Positions 24,992-33,388 are shown, numbered from the stretch's first letter. The stretch: 64,000 bases of DNA from Bacillus infantis (GCF_020171945.1 NZ_JAIVAP010000006.1:124001-188000); one strand, 5' to 3'. The notes: generated by a model from the letters alone, not told the origin. Numbers and translations: made by a program.

Positions 24992-25903
24992 ATGAGCGAA
25001 TTAATCTTGGAAACGAATGGTTTGACGAAAAAGTTTGGTAAACGTAGTGCGGTCGAAAATGTGGACCTGCGTCTGGGGAAAGGAGAAATATATGGATTTC
25101 TCGGCCCGAACGGTGCGGGCAAGACAACGACGATCCGGATGCTGCTCGGGCTGGCCAGGCCGACGGGCGGATCCATCCAGATTTTTGGCAGGGACCTGAA
25201 AAAAGAGAAGCTTCAGATCCTCCGCAAAGTCGGCTCCCTTGTTGAGTATCCGTCTTATTACGGCCATCTGACTGCCATCGAAAATCTTGAGGCTCTCCGC
25301 AAAATCCTTGAGGTGCCAAAATCAAGAATCGATGAAGTGCTCGCCATTGTCCGCCTGTCAAAGGAAGCGAAGCGGCCGGTAAAAGGCTTTTCCCTTGGAA
25401 TGAAGCAGCGGCTTGGAATTGCCGCCGCCCTGCTTGCGAATCCTGAATTGCTGATTCTGGACGAGCCGACGAACGGACTGGATCCATCCGGCATTCTTGA
25501 AATCCGCGAGCTGATCAAAAGCATGCCGGCACAGCATGGGATGACCATCCTTGTATCTAGCCATCTGTTATCCGAAATCGATCAGATGGCAACACAGGTG
25601 GGCATCATCTCCAAAGGATCGATGATCTTCCAGGATTCGATCCATGTTCTCAGGCAGAAGGCAAACAGCCAGATTGCGATTACTGTCAATGAAACAGAAA
25701 AGGCCTGGAGAGCGCTCCTGTCAAACGGCATCCAGGCAGAAAAAGAGCGGGAGCATCTGCTGCTTGACGGGACGGACACCCAGGTTGCCGCGGCTGTGGA
25801 AACACTGGTCCGCCATGATGTTTCTGTGTACCGTGTCCAGGAGCAGAGAAAAACGCTCGAGGACATCTTCCTGGAGCTGACAGGAGAAGGGGGAAGCCTC
25901 TGA
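24992..25903 (+). CDS. LanF-type ATPase of a peptide-antibiotic immunity ABC transporter
   Basis: The 303-residue ATPase has Walker A GPNGAGKTTTI (about residue 40), signature FSLGMKQRLGIA, Walker B LLILDEPTNGLDP and an H-loop SSHLLSEI. The Q-loop glutamine is replaced by glutamate in GSLVEYPSYYGHLTAIENL. This E-loop is characteristic of LanF proteins of lantibiotic immunity transporters (and BcrA relatives). ATG 24992 follows GAGGTG. It overlaps the next permease by 1 bp. The two-component system lies upstream. No lantibiotic synthesis gene is present, so it probably protects against foreign peptides. Confidence 0.88.
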   Translation: MSELILETNGLTKKFGKRSAVENVDLRLGKGEIYGFLGPNGAGKTTTIRMLLGLARPTGGSIQIFGRDLKKEKLQILRKVGSLVEYPSYYGHLTAIENLEALRKILEVPKSRIDEVLAIVRLSKEAKRPVKGFSLGMKQRLGIAAALLANPELLILDEPTNGLDPSGILEIRELIKSMPAQHGMTILVSSHLLSEIDQMATQVGIISKGSMIFQDSIHVLRQKANSQIAITVNETEKAWRALLSNGIQAEKEREHLLLDGTDTQVAAAVETLVRHDVSVYRVQEQRKTLEDIFLELTGEGGSL

Positions 25904-26610
25904 TGATGAACATGCTTTCCGCTGACTTCCTGAAAATTAAAAGAAAGATGTTTCTGTTCCTCGTTTTTCTCGGCCCCTTTGGAGTCGTCGCCCTTGAAGC
26001 GGTCAATTTCGGGCTCCGCTATGAGTATTTGACTGGAGTTTATGCAGAAGATTTATGGAAAGGGCTGATTGGTGAGGCCGGCTTCCTCAGCATCCCTGCC
26101 ATCATGCTGGGGCTTGCGCTGGTCACCAGTATGATAGCCAATATTGAGCATCAGACAAATGCATGGAAGCAGCTATTGGCCCTTCCCGTTTCTAAAGGAA
26201 AGGTATTTACCTCCAAGTTTCTATTGGCAGCCATCTTATTGCTTATTTCCTGTGTGCTGCTGTTCTTTGGATTGATCATTCTGGGACTGATCCTCGGCTT
26301 TGGCACAGACATTCCCTTCCTTCATCTGGCGAAATCAGTGTTCTTTCCTTATTTGGCCGGGATGCCTTTCATTGCGCTGCAGCTATGGATTTCCATCACC
26401 ATGAAAAATCAGGCCATCCCGCTGACGGCCGGCATTCTGGCAACGGTGCTTACCCTGTTTTCCGTGAAGTTCCCGGACTGGGTCCCGCTGAAATGGCTAT
26501 TTCTTGAGAGCTGGGGAGGTCCTTTTTATTCGGCACTGGCCGGCGTCCTGCTCGGCATCAGCATCTATTTGACCGGGCTGATCGATTTTTCCAGAAAGGA
26601 AGTGAAATAG
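25903..26610 (+). CDS. LanE-type immunity ABC permease
   Basis: The 235-residue protein has six predicted membrane helices and the family segment IEHQTNAWKQLLALPVSKGKVF (about residue 83), shared by LanE/LanG and BcrB-like permeases. It overlaps the ATPase stop (TGATG) and is 1 bp from the next permease, so the three are one operon. It would form a heteromeric channel with the following gene to expel membrane-bound peptide antibiotics. Confidence 0.88.
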   Translation: MMNMLSADFLKIKRKMFLFLVFLGPFGVVALEAVNFGLRYEYLTGVYAEDLWKGLIGEAGFLSIPAIMLGLALVTSMIANIEHQTNAWKQLLALPVSKGKVFTSKFLLAAILLLISCVLLFFGLIILGLILGFGTDIPFLHLAKSVFFPYLAGMPFIALQLWISITMKNQAIPLTAGILATVLTLFSVKFPDWVPLKWLFLESWGGPFYSALAGVLLGISIYLTGLIDFSRKEVK

Positions 26611-26611
26611 C

Positions 26612-27346
26612 ATGATCCATCTATTAAGCTCTGAATGGCTGAAGCTTAGAAAATCGTCTGTCTGGCTGCTTATATTTATAAGCCCTCTTCTGGCAGCATT
26701 GGCCGGCTTTGGTGAAGCGGATGTCCCCGGGATGGAGGGAGAGCTGCAATGGCTCTACACCCTCAGCAGCATGGCGTTCGTCCATGCGCTGCTGTTCCTG
26801 CCGTTATTGACCGGTGTGTTCTCTGCATTTGTCTGCCGCTATGAGCATTTGGGCGGAGGCTGGAAGCAGCTGCTGTCACTGCCGGTTTCCCGGAGGAATG
26901 TATATATCGTGAAATTCAGTCTTGTCATGGGGCTGATCGCTGTTTCTCAGCTTCTTTTTTTAGGCGGCCTGCTGCTGGTGGCACAATTGAAAGGGTTCGA
27001 CACACCGATTCCGTGGAAAATCATCCTGGAAAGCGTAGCCGGCGGATGGGTTGCCTGCCTTCCGGTCGCAGCCCTGCAGATGTTTGTTTCAGCCGCATGG
27101 TCCAGCTTTGCTGCCCCGCTGGCCATTAATGTGGTTTTCACGCTCCCGAACATCCTTGTAGCCAACTCAGAAACCTATGGCCCGTTCTATCCATGGGCAC
27201 AGCCGTTTCTGACCCTGATTCCGCGGATGGGAGAAGAATTCGGGGCACTGAATGCCTCCATGGAAACCCTCCTGATCGTCATCCTCGGCGGCTTCGTACT
27301 GTTTTTCCTATCAGGATTGACGTACTTTCAGCGCAAGGAGATTTAG
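26612..27346 (+). CDS. LanG-type immunity ABC permease
   Basis: The 244-residue permease has six predicted helices and the same diagnostic segment YEHLGGGWKQLLSLPVSRRNVY as its neighbour, of which it is a distant paralogue. It completes the F-E-G operon that follows the response regulator and kinase. No separate terminator hairpin is obvious after it; the palindromic element at 27428 may form the 3' end of the transcript. Confidence 0.88.
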   Translation: MIHLLSSEWLKLRKSSVWLLIFISPLLAALAGFGEADVPGMEGELQWLYTLSSMAFVHALLFLPLLTGVFSAFVCRYEHLGGGWKQLLSLPVSRRNVYIVKFSLVMGLIAVSQLLFLGGLLLVAQLKGFDTPIPWKIILESVAGGWVACLPVAALQMFVSAAWSSFAAPLAINVVFTLPNILVANSETYGPFYPWAQPFLTLIPRMGEEFGALNASMETLLIVILGGFVLFFLSGLTYFQRKEI

Positions 27347-27427
27347 CAGCCAGTTTATGGTATGAAAAGTGGGACAGGGGCAGAGTTTTGTAGATTTAAA
27401 ACAATTTAGTCTAAAAACTTTGCTGCT

Positions 27428-27615
27428 GTTTTCCGTTCCAGGCACTTCGCTTTCCGCGGGGCGGCGCTGAGCCTCCTCCCGCTCCGCGGTGCGGGGTCTC
27501 AGCTTTGCCGCTGCAATCCCGCAGGACGTTGATTCCGCTTCTCGAACGCACTTCGCACGAAGAAAATGAGCATGCATTTTATGAGGAGTCTGCGTGCCTT
27601 GCACTCCAAACAGCA
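27428..27615 (-). repeat. ~128-bp palindromic intergenic element, copy B (reverse, enlarged)
   Basis: Reverse-complement landmarks of copies A and C appear in order: TTCCGTTCCAGGCACTTCGC, GCTGAGCCTCCTC, GGGGTCTCAGC and finally GAGGAGTCTGCGTGCCTTGC. An extra segment of about 60 bp sits before the last landmark, containing a second GTTGATTCCG end, which suggests two nested or recombined copies. It occupies much of the 428-bp gap 27347-27774. Confidence 0.65.
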
Positions 27616-27774
27616 GGTTTCTAAAACTTTTTATGCAAGCCTATTTTCCGCAAGTTTGTTTTCCCGCTGTCACCACTAAATTCTGTCACAACCCATGGAT
27701 GTTTTTCCCAATACCTATTAATCCACCATCAAGAAAGCTACAATAGTTATATATACCAAAAAGGAGGCTGCTGC

Positions 27775-28371
27775 ATGAAAGCGACAGGAATCATTCTTGC
27801 GGGCGGGCGTTCAAGCCGGATGGGCCGGAATAAGGCGCTGCTCAGCTTAGAGGGAATCACGGTCATTGAACGGGTGCGTGCCGAGCTGAAAAAGACAGTC
27901 CAGAGTATCATCATTGTCACCAACACCCCGGAAGACTACGATTTTCTCGGCTGCCCGATGGCTGGTGACATCTATCAGGACGGAGGGCCGCTCGCCGGAC
28001 TCCATGCAGGACTGAAAAACTCGCAAACAGATTATAATCTTGTCGCAGCCTGTGATATGCCCTTTCTTTCAGCCGGGCTCGGCAGCATCCTTTTAAACGA
28101 GCTGGCCGGATGCCAGGCAGCTGTCCCGAAAATCTCCGGGCAGCTTCATCCCTTGTTCGGTGCCTATCACAAGAGTTTATACCGGAGGGCAGAGGAAATG
28201 CTGGAGGCAGGCGACCGTAAAATGAGGAATCTGCTGACAGAGGACAGCAGGATACTATCAGAGAAAGAGCTTTTGGATAGAGGCTGGACTGGTGAGGAGT
28301 CCTGTTTTTTTAATATGAACCATCCTTCTGAATACGAGCAGGCTAAGCGTATGCTCGGAAGGGAATCTTAA
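27775..28371 (+). CDS. mobA: Molybdenum cofactor guanylyltransferase MobA
   Basis: The 198-residue nucleotidyltransferase begins with the MobA signature LAGGRSSRMGRNKALL (residues 8-23) and has DGGPLAGLHAGL and VAACDMPFLS. It transfers GMP to molybdopterin to make MGD. AAAGGAGGC precedes the ATG. It heads the cluster mobA-moaE-moaD-moeB; the 71-bp gap to moaE leaves room for a second promoter. Confidence 0.92.
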   Translation: MKATGIILAGGRSSRMGRNKALLSLEGITVIERVRAELKKTVQSIIIVTNTPEDYDFLGCPMAGDIYQDGGPLAGLHAGLKNSQTDYNLVAACDMPFLSAGLGSILLNELAGCQAAVPKISGQLHPLFGAYHKSLYRRAEEMLEAGDRKMRNLLTEDSRILSEKELLDRGWTGEESCFFNMNHPSEYEQAKRMLGRES

Positions 28372-28442
28372 AATTGGGAATGGGGAGTCAATCCTGCTAT
28401 TCTATATAGATAAAAACTTCGAGAATCCTAAGAGGTGAGAAA

Positions 28443-28907
28443 ATGGATTTTGAACTATCAAAAGAACCGATTGATGTGCAGGCTGTCACTGATAAAGTCA
28501 TCCAGCGGAATGCCGGGGCGGTCACCGTGTTTATCGGGACGGTCAGGGAGCTGACAGGCGGCAAGAAAACCCTGTATCTTGTGTATGAAGCATATGAGCC
28601 GATGGCAGTGAAGAAGCTTGAGCAGATCGGCCATGAAATAGAAGAAAAATGGGAAGGCGCCAAGGCAGCCATCACCCATCGGACAGGCAGGCTGGATATT
28701 ACCGATATAGCCGTCGTCATTGCTGTATCTACCCCGCATAGGGCGGATGCCTATGAAGCGAACCGCTATGCCATCGAAAGAATCAAGGAAATAGTCCCTA
28801 TCTGGAAAAAGGAACACTGGGAGGACGGGGAAGAGTGGATCGGCAACCAGCTTGAAACCGTTTCTTATCCGGCTGGACGTCCGCAAAAGGAGGATCTCGA
28901 TGAATAA
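28443..28907 (+). CDS. moaE: Molybdopterin synthase catalytic subunit MoaE
   Basis: The 154-residue protein matches MoaE: GAVTVFIGTVRELTGGKKTLYLVYEAYEPMA, then HRTGRLDITDIAVVIAVSTPHRADAYEANRYAIERIK, and the WKKEHWEDGEEWIG region carrying catalytic lysines. With MoaD it inserts two sulfurs into cyclic pyranopterin monophosphate. It overlaps moaD by 8 bp. Confidence 0.93.
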   Translation: MDFELSKEPIDVQAVTDKVIQRNAGAVTVFIGTVRELTGGKKTLYLVYEAYEPMAVKKLEQIGHEIEEKWEGAKAAITHRTGRLDITDIAVVIAVSTPHRADAYEANRYAIERIKEIVPIWKKEHWEDGEEWIGNQLETVSYPAGRPQKEDLDE

Positions 28908-29130
28908 AATCAAACTGTTTGCCCACTTGCGGGAAAGTGCAGGCCATGAAGAAATAGAGCTTGAGGCTGCAGGGAAGACGATCAATGAACTGAAAGCCAT
29001 TTTAACCGAAGCCTATCACCTCAATCTGGAAACCGTTATGACAGCAGTGAATGAAGAATTTGCCCTGGATCACGAGCTGATCAAAGAGGGAGACGTCATT
29101 GCTTTCATCCCGCCGGTCAGCGGCGGCTGA
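28900..29130 (+). CDS. moaD: Molybdopterin synthase sulfur carrier MoaD
   Basis: The 76-residue ubiquitin-like protein ends in the diagnostic PPVSGG; the terminal Gly is adenylated and thiocarboxylated by MoeB. ATG 28900 lies inside the end of moaE with AAAAGGAGG correctly spaced, so the two subunits are translationally coupled. Confidence 0.92.
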   Translation: MNKIKLFAHLRESAGHEEIELEAAGKTINELKAILTEAYHLNLETVMTAVNEEFALDHELIKEGDVIAFIPPVSGG

Positions 29131-29143
29131 GGAGGGGGATAGG

Positions 29144-30163
29144 TTGGACGAAAGATATTCGCGCCAGACGCTGTTTCCCGGAATCGGCACGGCTGGACAG
29201 GAGAAGATCGCCCGGAAGCATGTCCTGATCATTGGTGCCGGGGCGCTGGGGTCAGGCTGTGCAGAGCTCCTTATCCGTGCCGGTGCCGGAAGATTGACGA
29301 TCATTGACAGAGATTATGTGGAAGAAAGCAATCTCCAGAGGCAGCAGCTTTATGCGGAGAAAGATGCGAGGGAAAAGCTGCCGAAAGCGAAGGCGGCGGA
29401 AAGGCGGCTGAAGGAAATAAATTCTTCCGTCAGCTTAAACTGCATCGTTGGGGATGCGGATCCTTCTTTGCTGGCTGAGCTTGCGCCTGGAACTGATCTG
29501 ATGATTGATGCGACTGACAATTTTGAAACGAGGATGGTCATCAATGATTTGTCGCAGAAACTCGGAATACCTTGGATTTACGGAGCCTGTGTCGGCAGCT
29601 TCGGGATGAGCTTTACCGTGATCCCGGGTAAAACCCCATGCCTGAATTGCCTTCTGAAAGCTGTTCCGCTTCAGGGTCTTACCTGTGATACAGGCGGCAT
29701 CATCGGACCGGCCGTCCAGATGACCGTAGCCCATCAGGGGGCAGAGGCGCTGAAAATCCTTGCAGAGGACTGGGACGCTGTCAGGACTTCGTTTGTCAGC
29801 TTCGATCTTTGGCACAGCCAGTATACAAATATGGGGACGGCGAAAGCAAAGGATCCGGGCTGTCCTTCATGCGGGGCTGAAAGGACCTATCCTTACCTTG
29901 AGCAGGATAACCGTACAAGAACAGCAGTTCTCTGCGGCCGTGATACCGTCCAGATCCGCCCGCCCGGCAAGCGGGGCCTTGACCTTGAAGGGCTGGCCGG
30001 CCAGCTTGGCCGGCTCGGCTATGAAGTAAAGGGCAATCCGTATCTCCTGTCTGCCGAGCTTGGTGCCGAAAGGGCCGTCTTTTTTAGTGATGGCCGGGCT
30101 CTCATACATGGCACGAAGGATGAGGCCCATGCAAAATCCATCTACCAGCGCCTGCTTGGTTAA
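29144..30163 (+). CDS. moeB: MoeB/ThiF-type adenylyltransferase
   Basis: The 339-residue E1-like enzyme begins YSRQTLFPGIGTAGQEKIARKHVLIIGAGALGSG. It has the nucleotide loop GAGALGSGCAEL, DATDNFETRMVIND and two zinc CxxC pairs (CLNC and CPSC). It activates the MoaD C terminus by adenylation. The C-terminal 80 residues form an extra small domain that I cannot name; total length equals B. subtilis MoeB. The start is TTG 29144 after GGAGGGGGAT. Confidence 0.9.
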   Translation: MDERYSRQTLFPGIGTAGQEKIARKHVLIIGAGALGSGCAELLIRAGAGRLTIIDRDYVEESNLQRQQLYAEKDAREKLPKAKAAERRLKEINSSVSLNCIVGDADPSLLAELAPGTDLMIDATDNFETRMVINDLSQKLGIPWIYGACVGSFGMSFTVIPGKTPCLNCLLKAVPLQGLTCDTGGIIGPAVQMTVAHQGAEALKILAEDWDAVRTSFVSFDLWHSQYTNMGTAKAKDPGCPSCGAERTYPYLEQDNRTRTAVLCGRDTVQIRPPGKRGLDLEGLAGQLGRLGYEVKGNPYLLSAELGAERAVFFSDGRALIHGTKDEAHAKSIYQRLLG

Positions 30164-30169
30164 ATGCAA

Positions 30170-30203
30170 GAACCCCTCTGCCTGGCTGCAGAGGGGTTTT
30201 GCT
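30170..30203 (+). terminator. Terminator of the mob-moa-moe cluster
   Basis: AACCCCTCTGC and GCAGAGGGGTT pair around CTGGCT and are followed by TT and GCTTTTT. Confidence 0.85.
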
Positions 30204-30261
30204 TTTTCAGTAAGAAAGCCGCCCCGGGAGATGTCCCGGAACGGCTGGCGAATCTTCTTTA

Positions 30262-30585
30262 TTATTCGTTTGAACCGACAATGACAAGCTTGCCTTCATC
30301 AAGAACCTTTTCGTATTGCTCAGCTTCAACCTTAGAAAGGCCTAAGGATTCAAACTTATTACGGAGCTCGTCGCCGCGCTTATTGAACATATTGCCAACA
30401 GAATCAAATAAACCCTGTTCCTTCATGCCAACGCTTCCAGTGTTAGTGGCATCTGTTAAATCTTCGGAGCGGTTTTCGTCATGCGCAAAAATAAAGATAT
30501 TATCCTTTTCATAGCCTTCTGCTGTTAAAGTTTTAATAGTGTCCGTTGCTTGTACGCCGTTTTCACAAACCTCAATTTTATACAT
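30262..30585 (-). CDS. General stress protein, YflT/GSP17M domain
   Basis: This 107-residue protein is made of one YflT-like general stress domain: GVQATDTIKTLTAEGYEKDNIFIFAHD at the start and SLGLSKVEAEQYEKVLDEGKLVIV at the end. B. subtilis relatives are SigB-controlled; a SigB-like promoter is present at 30642-30666. GAGGAGG precedes the ATG. Biochemical role is unknown. Confidence 0.85.
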   Translation of the reverse strand: MYKIEVCENGVQATDTIKTLTAEGYEKDNIFIFAHDENRSEDLTDATNTGSVGMKEQGLFDSVGNMFNKRGDELRNKFESLGLSKVEAEQYEKVLDEGKLVIVGSNE

Positions 30586-30641
30586 GAGTAATTCCTCCTC
30601 TAATTTTTTTGGACAATGAGCCTGTCCGCTTATTCTTTTAT

Positions 30642-30666
30642 TTATCCTTTTTTTCCATCCTTAAAC
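30642..30666 (-). promoter_or_regulatory. Candidate SigB promoter
   Basis: On the minus strand GTTTAA (30661-30666) and GGATAA (30642-30647) are 13 bp apart. This agrees with the SigB pattern GTTTAA-N12-15-GGGTAT, apart from one G in the -10. It lies 57 bp before the start of the stress protein. Confidence 0.6.
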
Positions 30667-30763
30667 TTCGAATTTTGTGTATGATGTTTCAGCAAAATTT
30701 TACAAAAAAGGCAGTTGCCATTTTATAATGGAAATGAACGGGTATAGAAAAGGAGCGTAAATA

Positions 30764-31540
30764 TTGAAAAAAGACCAGGAAGTATTAGAACAGATGGAGG
30801 CGCTTATGAAGGAACTGAAGACTTCCCGCAAGCAGGCTGCAAGTGCCGCCGCTCTTGAAGGCAGCGGTGGTGCGTTTACCTTTTCACGATTCTTGCGCTA
30901 CGGATTCAGGAAGTGGAGCTGGAAAATCGGACTGCTTTTATTGTCGCTTATTATGATCGGAATTTTGCTTACAGCAGGAATCTTTTATTTTTATACAGGA
31001 TCATCAGCTCAAGAAGAGAAAGGGAGTTTTATAGAGCAGGTGCGCGGCCTGTCTACGCTGGCATCGTCACAGGCGCTTGTGAAAGCCGTGATCGAGAAAG
31101 AAGACAATGAACTGTTTGGCAGGCAGATAGAAACGGATCTGCCGGGGACAAAGCGCAAGCTTCTGCTGATTGTCCCGGGAACGGTAACGGCAGGGGTCGA
31201 TCTTGAGCAGATTGGAGAAAAGGACATCAAGGTATCGGAAGAGGATAAGAGGATCGAAGTTTCCCTTCCGAAGGCAAGCATCCTCCAGGAACCATCGCTC
31301 GATTTGGAGCATGTCCAAACCTTTTCGGCTTCCGGCATTTTTCGGGATGATGTGAATTGGGATGAGGCATACAGCCTTGCAGCGGAGGCAAAGGAAATGG
31401 TAGAGGCGGAAGCGATTGACCAGGGGATTCTTGAACTTGCTGAGAAGAACGCGGAAAAAACGATCAGCGAATTTTTTGGCAGGCTGGGCTATGAAGCCTC
31501 TGTCAGCTATAAGGGGGATTCTGATGCAGCTATTAAATAA
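30764..31540 (+). CDS. DUF4230 membrane-anchored protein
   Basis: The 258-residue protein has a charged, coiled N terminus of about 50 residues, one membrane helix (about 57-78), and an extracytoplasmic DUF4230 domain ([43 protein letters not shown]). The function of the domain is unknown. TTG 30764 follows AAAAGGAGCG. Its end overlaps ung by 17 bp, implying cotranscription. Confidence 0.82.
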   Translation: MKKDQEVLEQMEALMKELKTSRKQAASAAALEGSGGAFTFSRFLRYGFRKWSWKIGLLLLSLIMIGILLTAGIFYFYTGSSAQEEKGSFIEQVRGLSTLASSQALVKAVIEKEDNELFGRQIETDLPGTKRKLLLIVPGTVTAGVDLEQIGEKDIKVSEEDKRIEVSLPKASILQEPSLDLEHVQTFSASGIFRDDVNWDEAYSLAAEAKEMVEAEAIDQGILELAEKNAEKTISEFFGRLGYEASVSYKGDSDAAIK

Positions 31541-32198
31541 CCGCTGGGGCGAGCTTTTGGAAGAAGAGTTCGAAAAAGCGTATTTTCATGAGCTGGAGAG
31601 ATTCCTGGAAGAGGAATATGCGAGCGGGACGGTCTATCCGGCCAGGGAGGATATCTTCAACAGCCTGAAGTATACCGATTATGAGGATGTAAAAGTGGTC
31701 ATCCTGGGCCAGGATCCTTACCATGGACCAGGGCAGGCCCACGGTTTGAGCTTCTCGGTCAAGCCGCAGACCAGGATCCCTCCGTCCTTAAGGAATATCT
31801 TCAAGGAGCTTCATGAAGACCTTGGCTGCAAAATCCCTGATAATGGATATCTGGTCAGCTGGGCGGAGCAGGGTGTCCTGCTGCTGAATACCGTTTTGAC
31901 TGTGCGGGAGGGAGAAGCCCATTCCCATAAAAATAAGGGCTGGGAAACCTTCACCAATAGCGTCATCAGCCTTCTGAATGAAAGGGAAAAGCCGGTGGTG
32001 TTCCTGCTTTGGGGAAAGCCGGCCCAGGAAAAGGCCAAGCTGATTGATAATCCGCACCATATAATCCTTAAATCGGTTCACCCCAGCCCATTATCAGCAA
32101 GAAGAGGATTCTTTGGGAATCATCATTTTTCAAAAACCAATCAGATTTTGAAGGATAATGGGGAAGAAGAGATAGACTGGCAGATACCAGATCTCTAA
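31524..32198 (+). CDS. ung: Uracil-DNA glycosylase
   Basis: The 224-residue family 1 UDG contains the water-activating motif [18 protein letters not shown] (about residue 60), LLLNTVLTV, and [17 protein letters not shown] near residue 187. It excises uracil from DNA. ATG 31524 follows AAGGGGGATT and lies inside the end of the DUF4230 gene. A parS-like site and a terminator follow directly. Confidence 0.95.
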   Translation: MQLLNNRWGELLEEEFEKAYFHELERFLEEEYASGTVYPAREDIFNSLKYTDYEDVKVVILGQDPYHGPGQAHGLSFSVKPQTRIPPSLRNIFKELHEDLGCKIPDNGYLVSWAEQGVLLLNTVLTVREGEAHSHKNKGWETFTNSVISLLNEREKPVVFLLWGKPAQEKAKLIDNPHHIILKSVHPSPLSARRGFFGNHHFSKTNQILKDNGEEEIDWQIPDL

Positions 32199-32206
32199 TT
32201 CCGGCA

Positions 32207-32222
32207 TGTTTCACGTGGAACG
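32207..32222. promoter_or_regulatory. parS: parS-like site for Spo0J/ParB
   Basis: TGTTTCACGTGGAACG matches the B. subtilis parS sequence TGTTTCACGTGGAACA (the reverse complement of TGTTCCACGTGAAACA) at 15 of 16 positions, with the CACGTG centre intact. It lies in non-coding DNA 9 bp after the ung stop codon. Such sites cluster around the replication origin. Confidence 0.8.
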
Positions 32223-32237
32223 GAAATTGTATATATG

Positions 32238-32268
32238 AAAATGCCGTCGAAAGCTGACGGCATTTTTT
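32238..32268 (+). terminator. Terminator after ung
   Basis: AAAATGCCGTC and GACGGCATTTT pair around a 7-nt loop, followed by a T run. Confidence 0.9.
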
Positions 32269-32289
32269 AATAGACAAGTATAAAATAAC

Positions 32290-32316
32290 GTGGGCAAGGC
32301 GCTTCCGCCTTTCTCT
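32290..32316 (+). repeat. Fragment of the dispersed element found at 60715-60840
   Basis: GTGGGCAAGGCGCTT followed by CCGCCTTTCT matches the right end of the element at 60715-60840, where GTGGGCAAGGCGCTTGCGCTTTTCT is present in that order. Only this tail is retained here. Confidence 0.5.
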
Positions 32317-32424
32317 ATTCAAAGAACTGTCAGAGTTTTAGGATGTATAATGGGTACAAGTCATGTAAAATAGAAACCGATAGCCAAATGAGTTAGAAAT
32401 AAGACTCAGCAAAGGATGACAGGA

Positions 32425-32598
32425 TTGAACAGCAATCAAGCTAATTGCTTTAAATGCAAGCATTTCTACGTGACATGGGACCGGCAGTTTCCGAAAGGGT
32501 GCAGGGCGTTTCAATTCAAGGGAAGGCAGCTGCCATCCAAAGAGGTTGAAAGGGCTTCGGGCCATCCTTGCCTCAAGTTTGAGGGAAAGGCCAAGTGA
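32425..32598 (+). CDS. Small conserved cysteine-containing protein
   Basis: This protein of about 57 residues carries CFKCKHFYVTWDRQFPKGC and a late HPCLKF, giving four cysteines that could hold a metal. Similar small proteins are encoded near ung in Bacillaceae, but I know no function. TTG 32425 is preferred because AAAGGA is 8 nt upstream; ATG 32416 is in frame but sits on that site. Confidence 0.7.
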   Translation: MNSNQANCFKCKHFYVTWDRQFPKGCRAFQFKGRQLPSKEVERASGHPCLKFEGKAK

Positions 32599-32676
32599 TT
32601 GATGCTATTCTGAATAGCATGGTTGCCTGCTGCCGAAAATGAAGCTGTAGAGACACAGAAAAAAGAGGTGAATACT

Positions 32677-32958
32677 ATGCAGATCCCTGTTGGAAATCTG
32701 CTTGCCAAGATGGAAAAGGAGCTGCAGGAGGCCAAATCAAGCTCTTCTGAGGAACGGATCCGGGAACGGGTATATTCCATAAAGGCTTTATGCGAGCTGC
32801 TTCTGGAAGGTGAGAAGACAAGTTCTGAGCCGGTGCGCCCGGCTGCATCTTATATTCCTCAGCCGGTACAGGAAAGCGTGCCGCTGGCTTCGATTCAGCA
32901 GCCCAGAAAGATGAATATGGAAAATGAAGCGAACGGAGATTCAATTTTCGACTTTTAA
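32677..32958 (+). CDS. ywdI: YwdI family protein (DUF5327)
   Basis: This 93-residue protein starts with a predicted helix-rich region (QIPVGNLLAKMEKELQEAKSSS) followed by a Pro/Gln-rich, likely disordered tail. It matches YwdI by sequence character and position between ung and ywdK. Function is unknown. ATG 32677 has GAGGTG 7 nt upstream. Confidence 0.8.
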   Translation: MQIPVGNLLAKMEKELQEAKSSSSEERIRERVYSIKALCELLLEGEKTSSEPVRPAASYIPQPVQESVPLASIQQPRKMNMENEANGDSIFDF

Positions 32959-32981
32959 GCAGTAAATGAAGAGGTGAAATC

Positions 32982-33353
32982 ATGAAAATTTTTATCATAA
33001 TCGGTGCAATCAATGCATTCCTGGCTGTTGCTCTTGGTGCTTTCGGCGCCCACGGCCTGGAAGGGAAAGTGGAACCAAAGTATCTTGAAACATGGAAAAC
33101 AGGCGTAACCTATCAAATGTTCCATGCCACCGGGCTCCTGATCATCGGGGTTCTGCTGGGACGCCTGCCGGCAACGGCCTTACTCTCTTGGTCCGGCTGG
33201 CTGATGCTGATTGGAATCATCCTTTTCTCCGGAAGCCTGTACGTCCTGACGCTGACAAAGATCAGTGTCCTCGGCGCCATCACGCCGCTCGGCGGAGTTG
33301 CCTTCCTTGCTGCGTGGGTTCTCCTGATCATTGCCGCAGTTAAATATCTGTAA
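32982..33353 (+). CDS. ywdK: YwdK family membrane protein (DUF423)
   Basis: The 123-residue protein has four membrane helices and the DUF423 pattern ALGAFGAHGLEGK near residue 18, followed by YQMFHATGLLIIG. GAGGTG precedes the ATG. It is 23 bp behind ywdI and ends in a terminator shared with the convergent gerQ. Function is unknown. Confidence 0.88.
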   Translation: MKIFIIIGAINAFLAVALGAFGAHGLEGKVEPKYLETWKTGVTYQMFHATGLLIIGVLLGRLPATALLSWSGWLMLIGIILFSGSLYVLTLTKISVLGAITPLGGVAFLAAWVLLIIAAVKYL

Positions 33354-33360
33354 AAAAATG

Positions 33361-33386
33361 AGCCTGGCTGCATAAGCCAGGCTTTT
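33361..33386. terminator. Bidirectional terminator between ywdK and gerQ
   Basis: AGCCTGGCT and AGCCAGGCT pair around GCATA, with A-rich and T-rich flanks. Confidence 0.85.
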
Positions 33387-33388
33387 CA

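Noticed and set aside
27311-27604. Small minus-strand frame in palindromic element copy B
   Set aside because: It follows the repeat sequence and overlaps the end of the LanG permease gene without a ribosome site.
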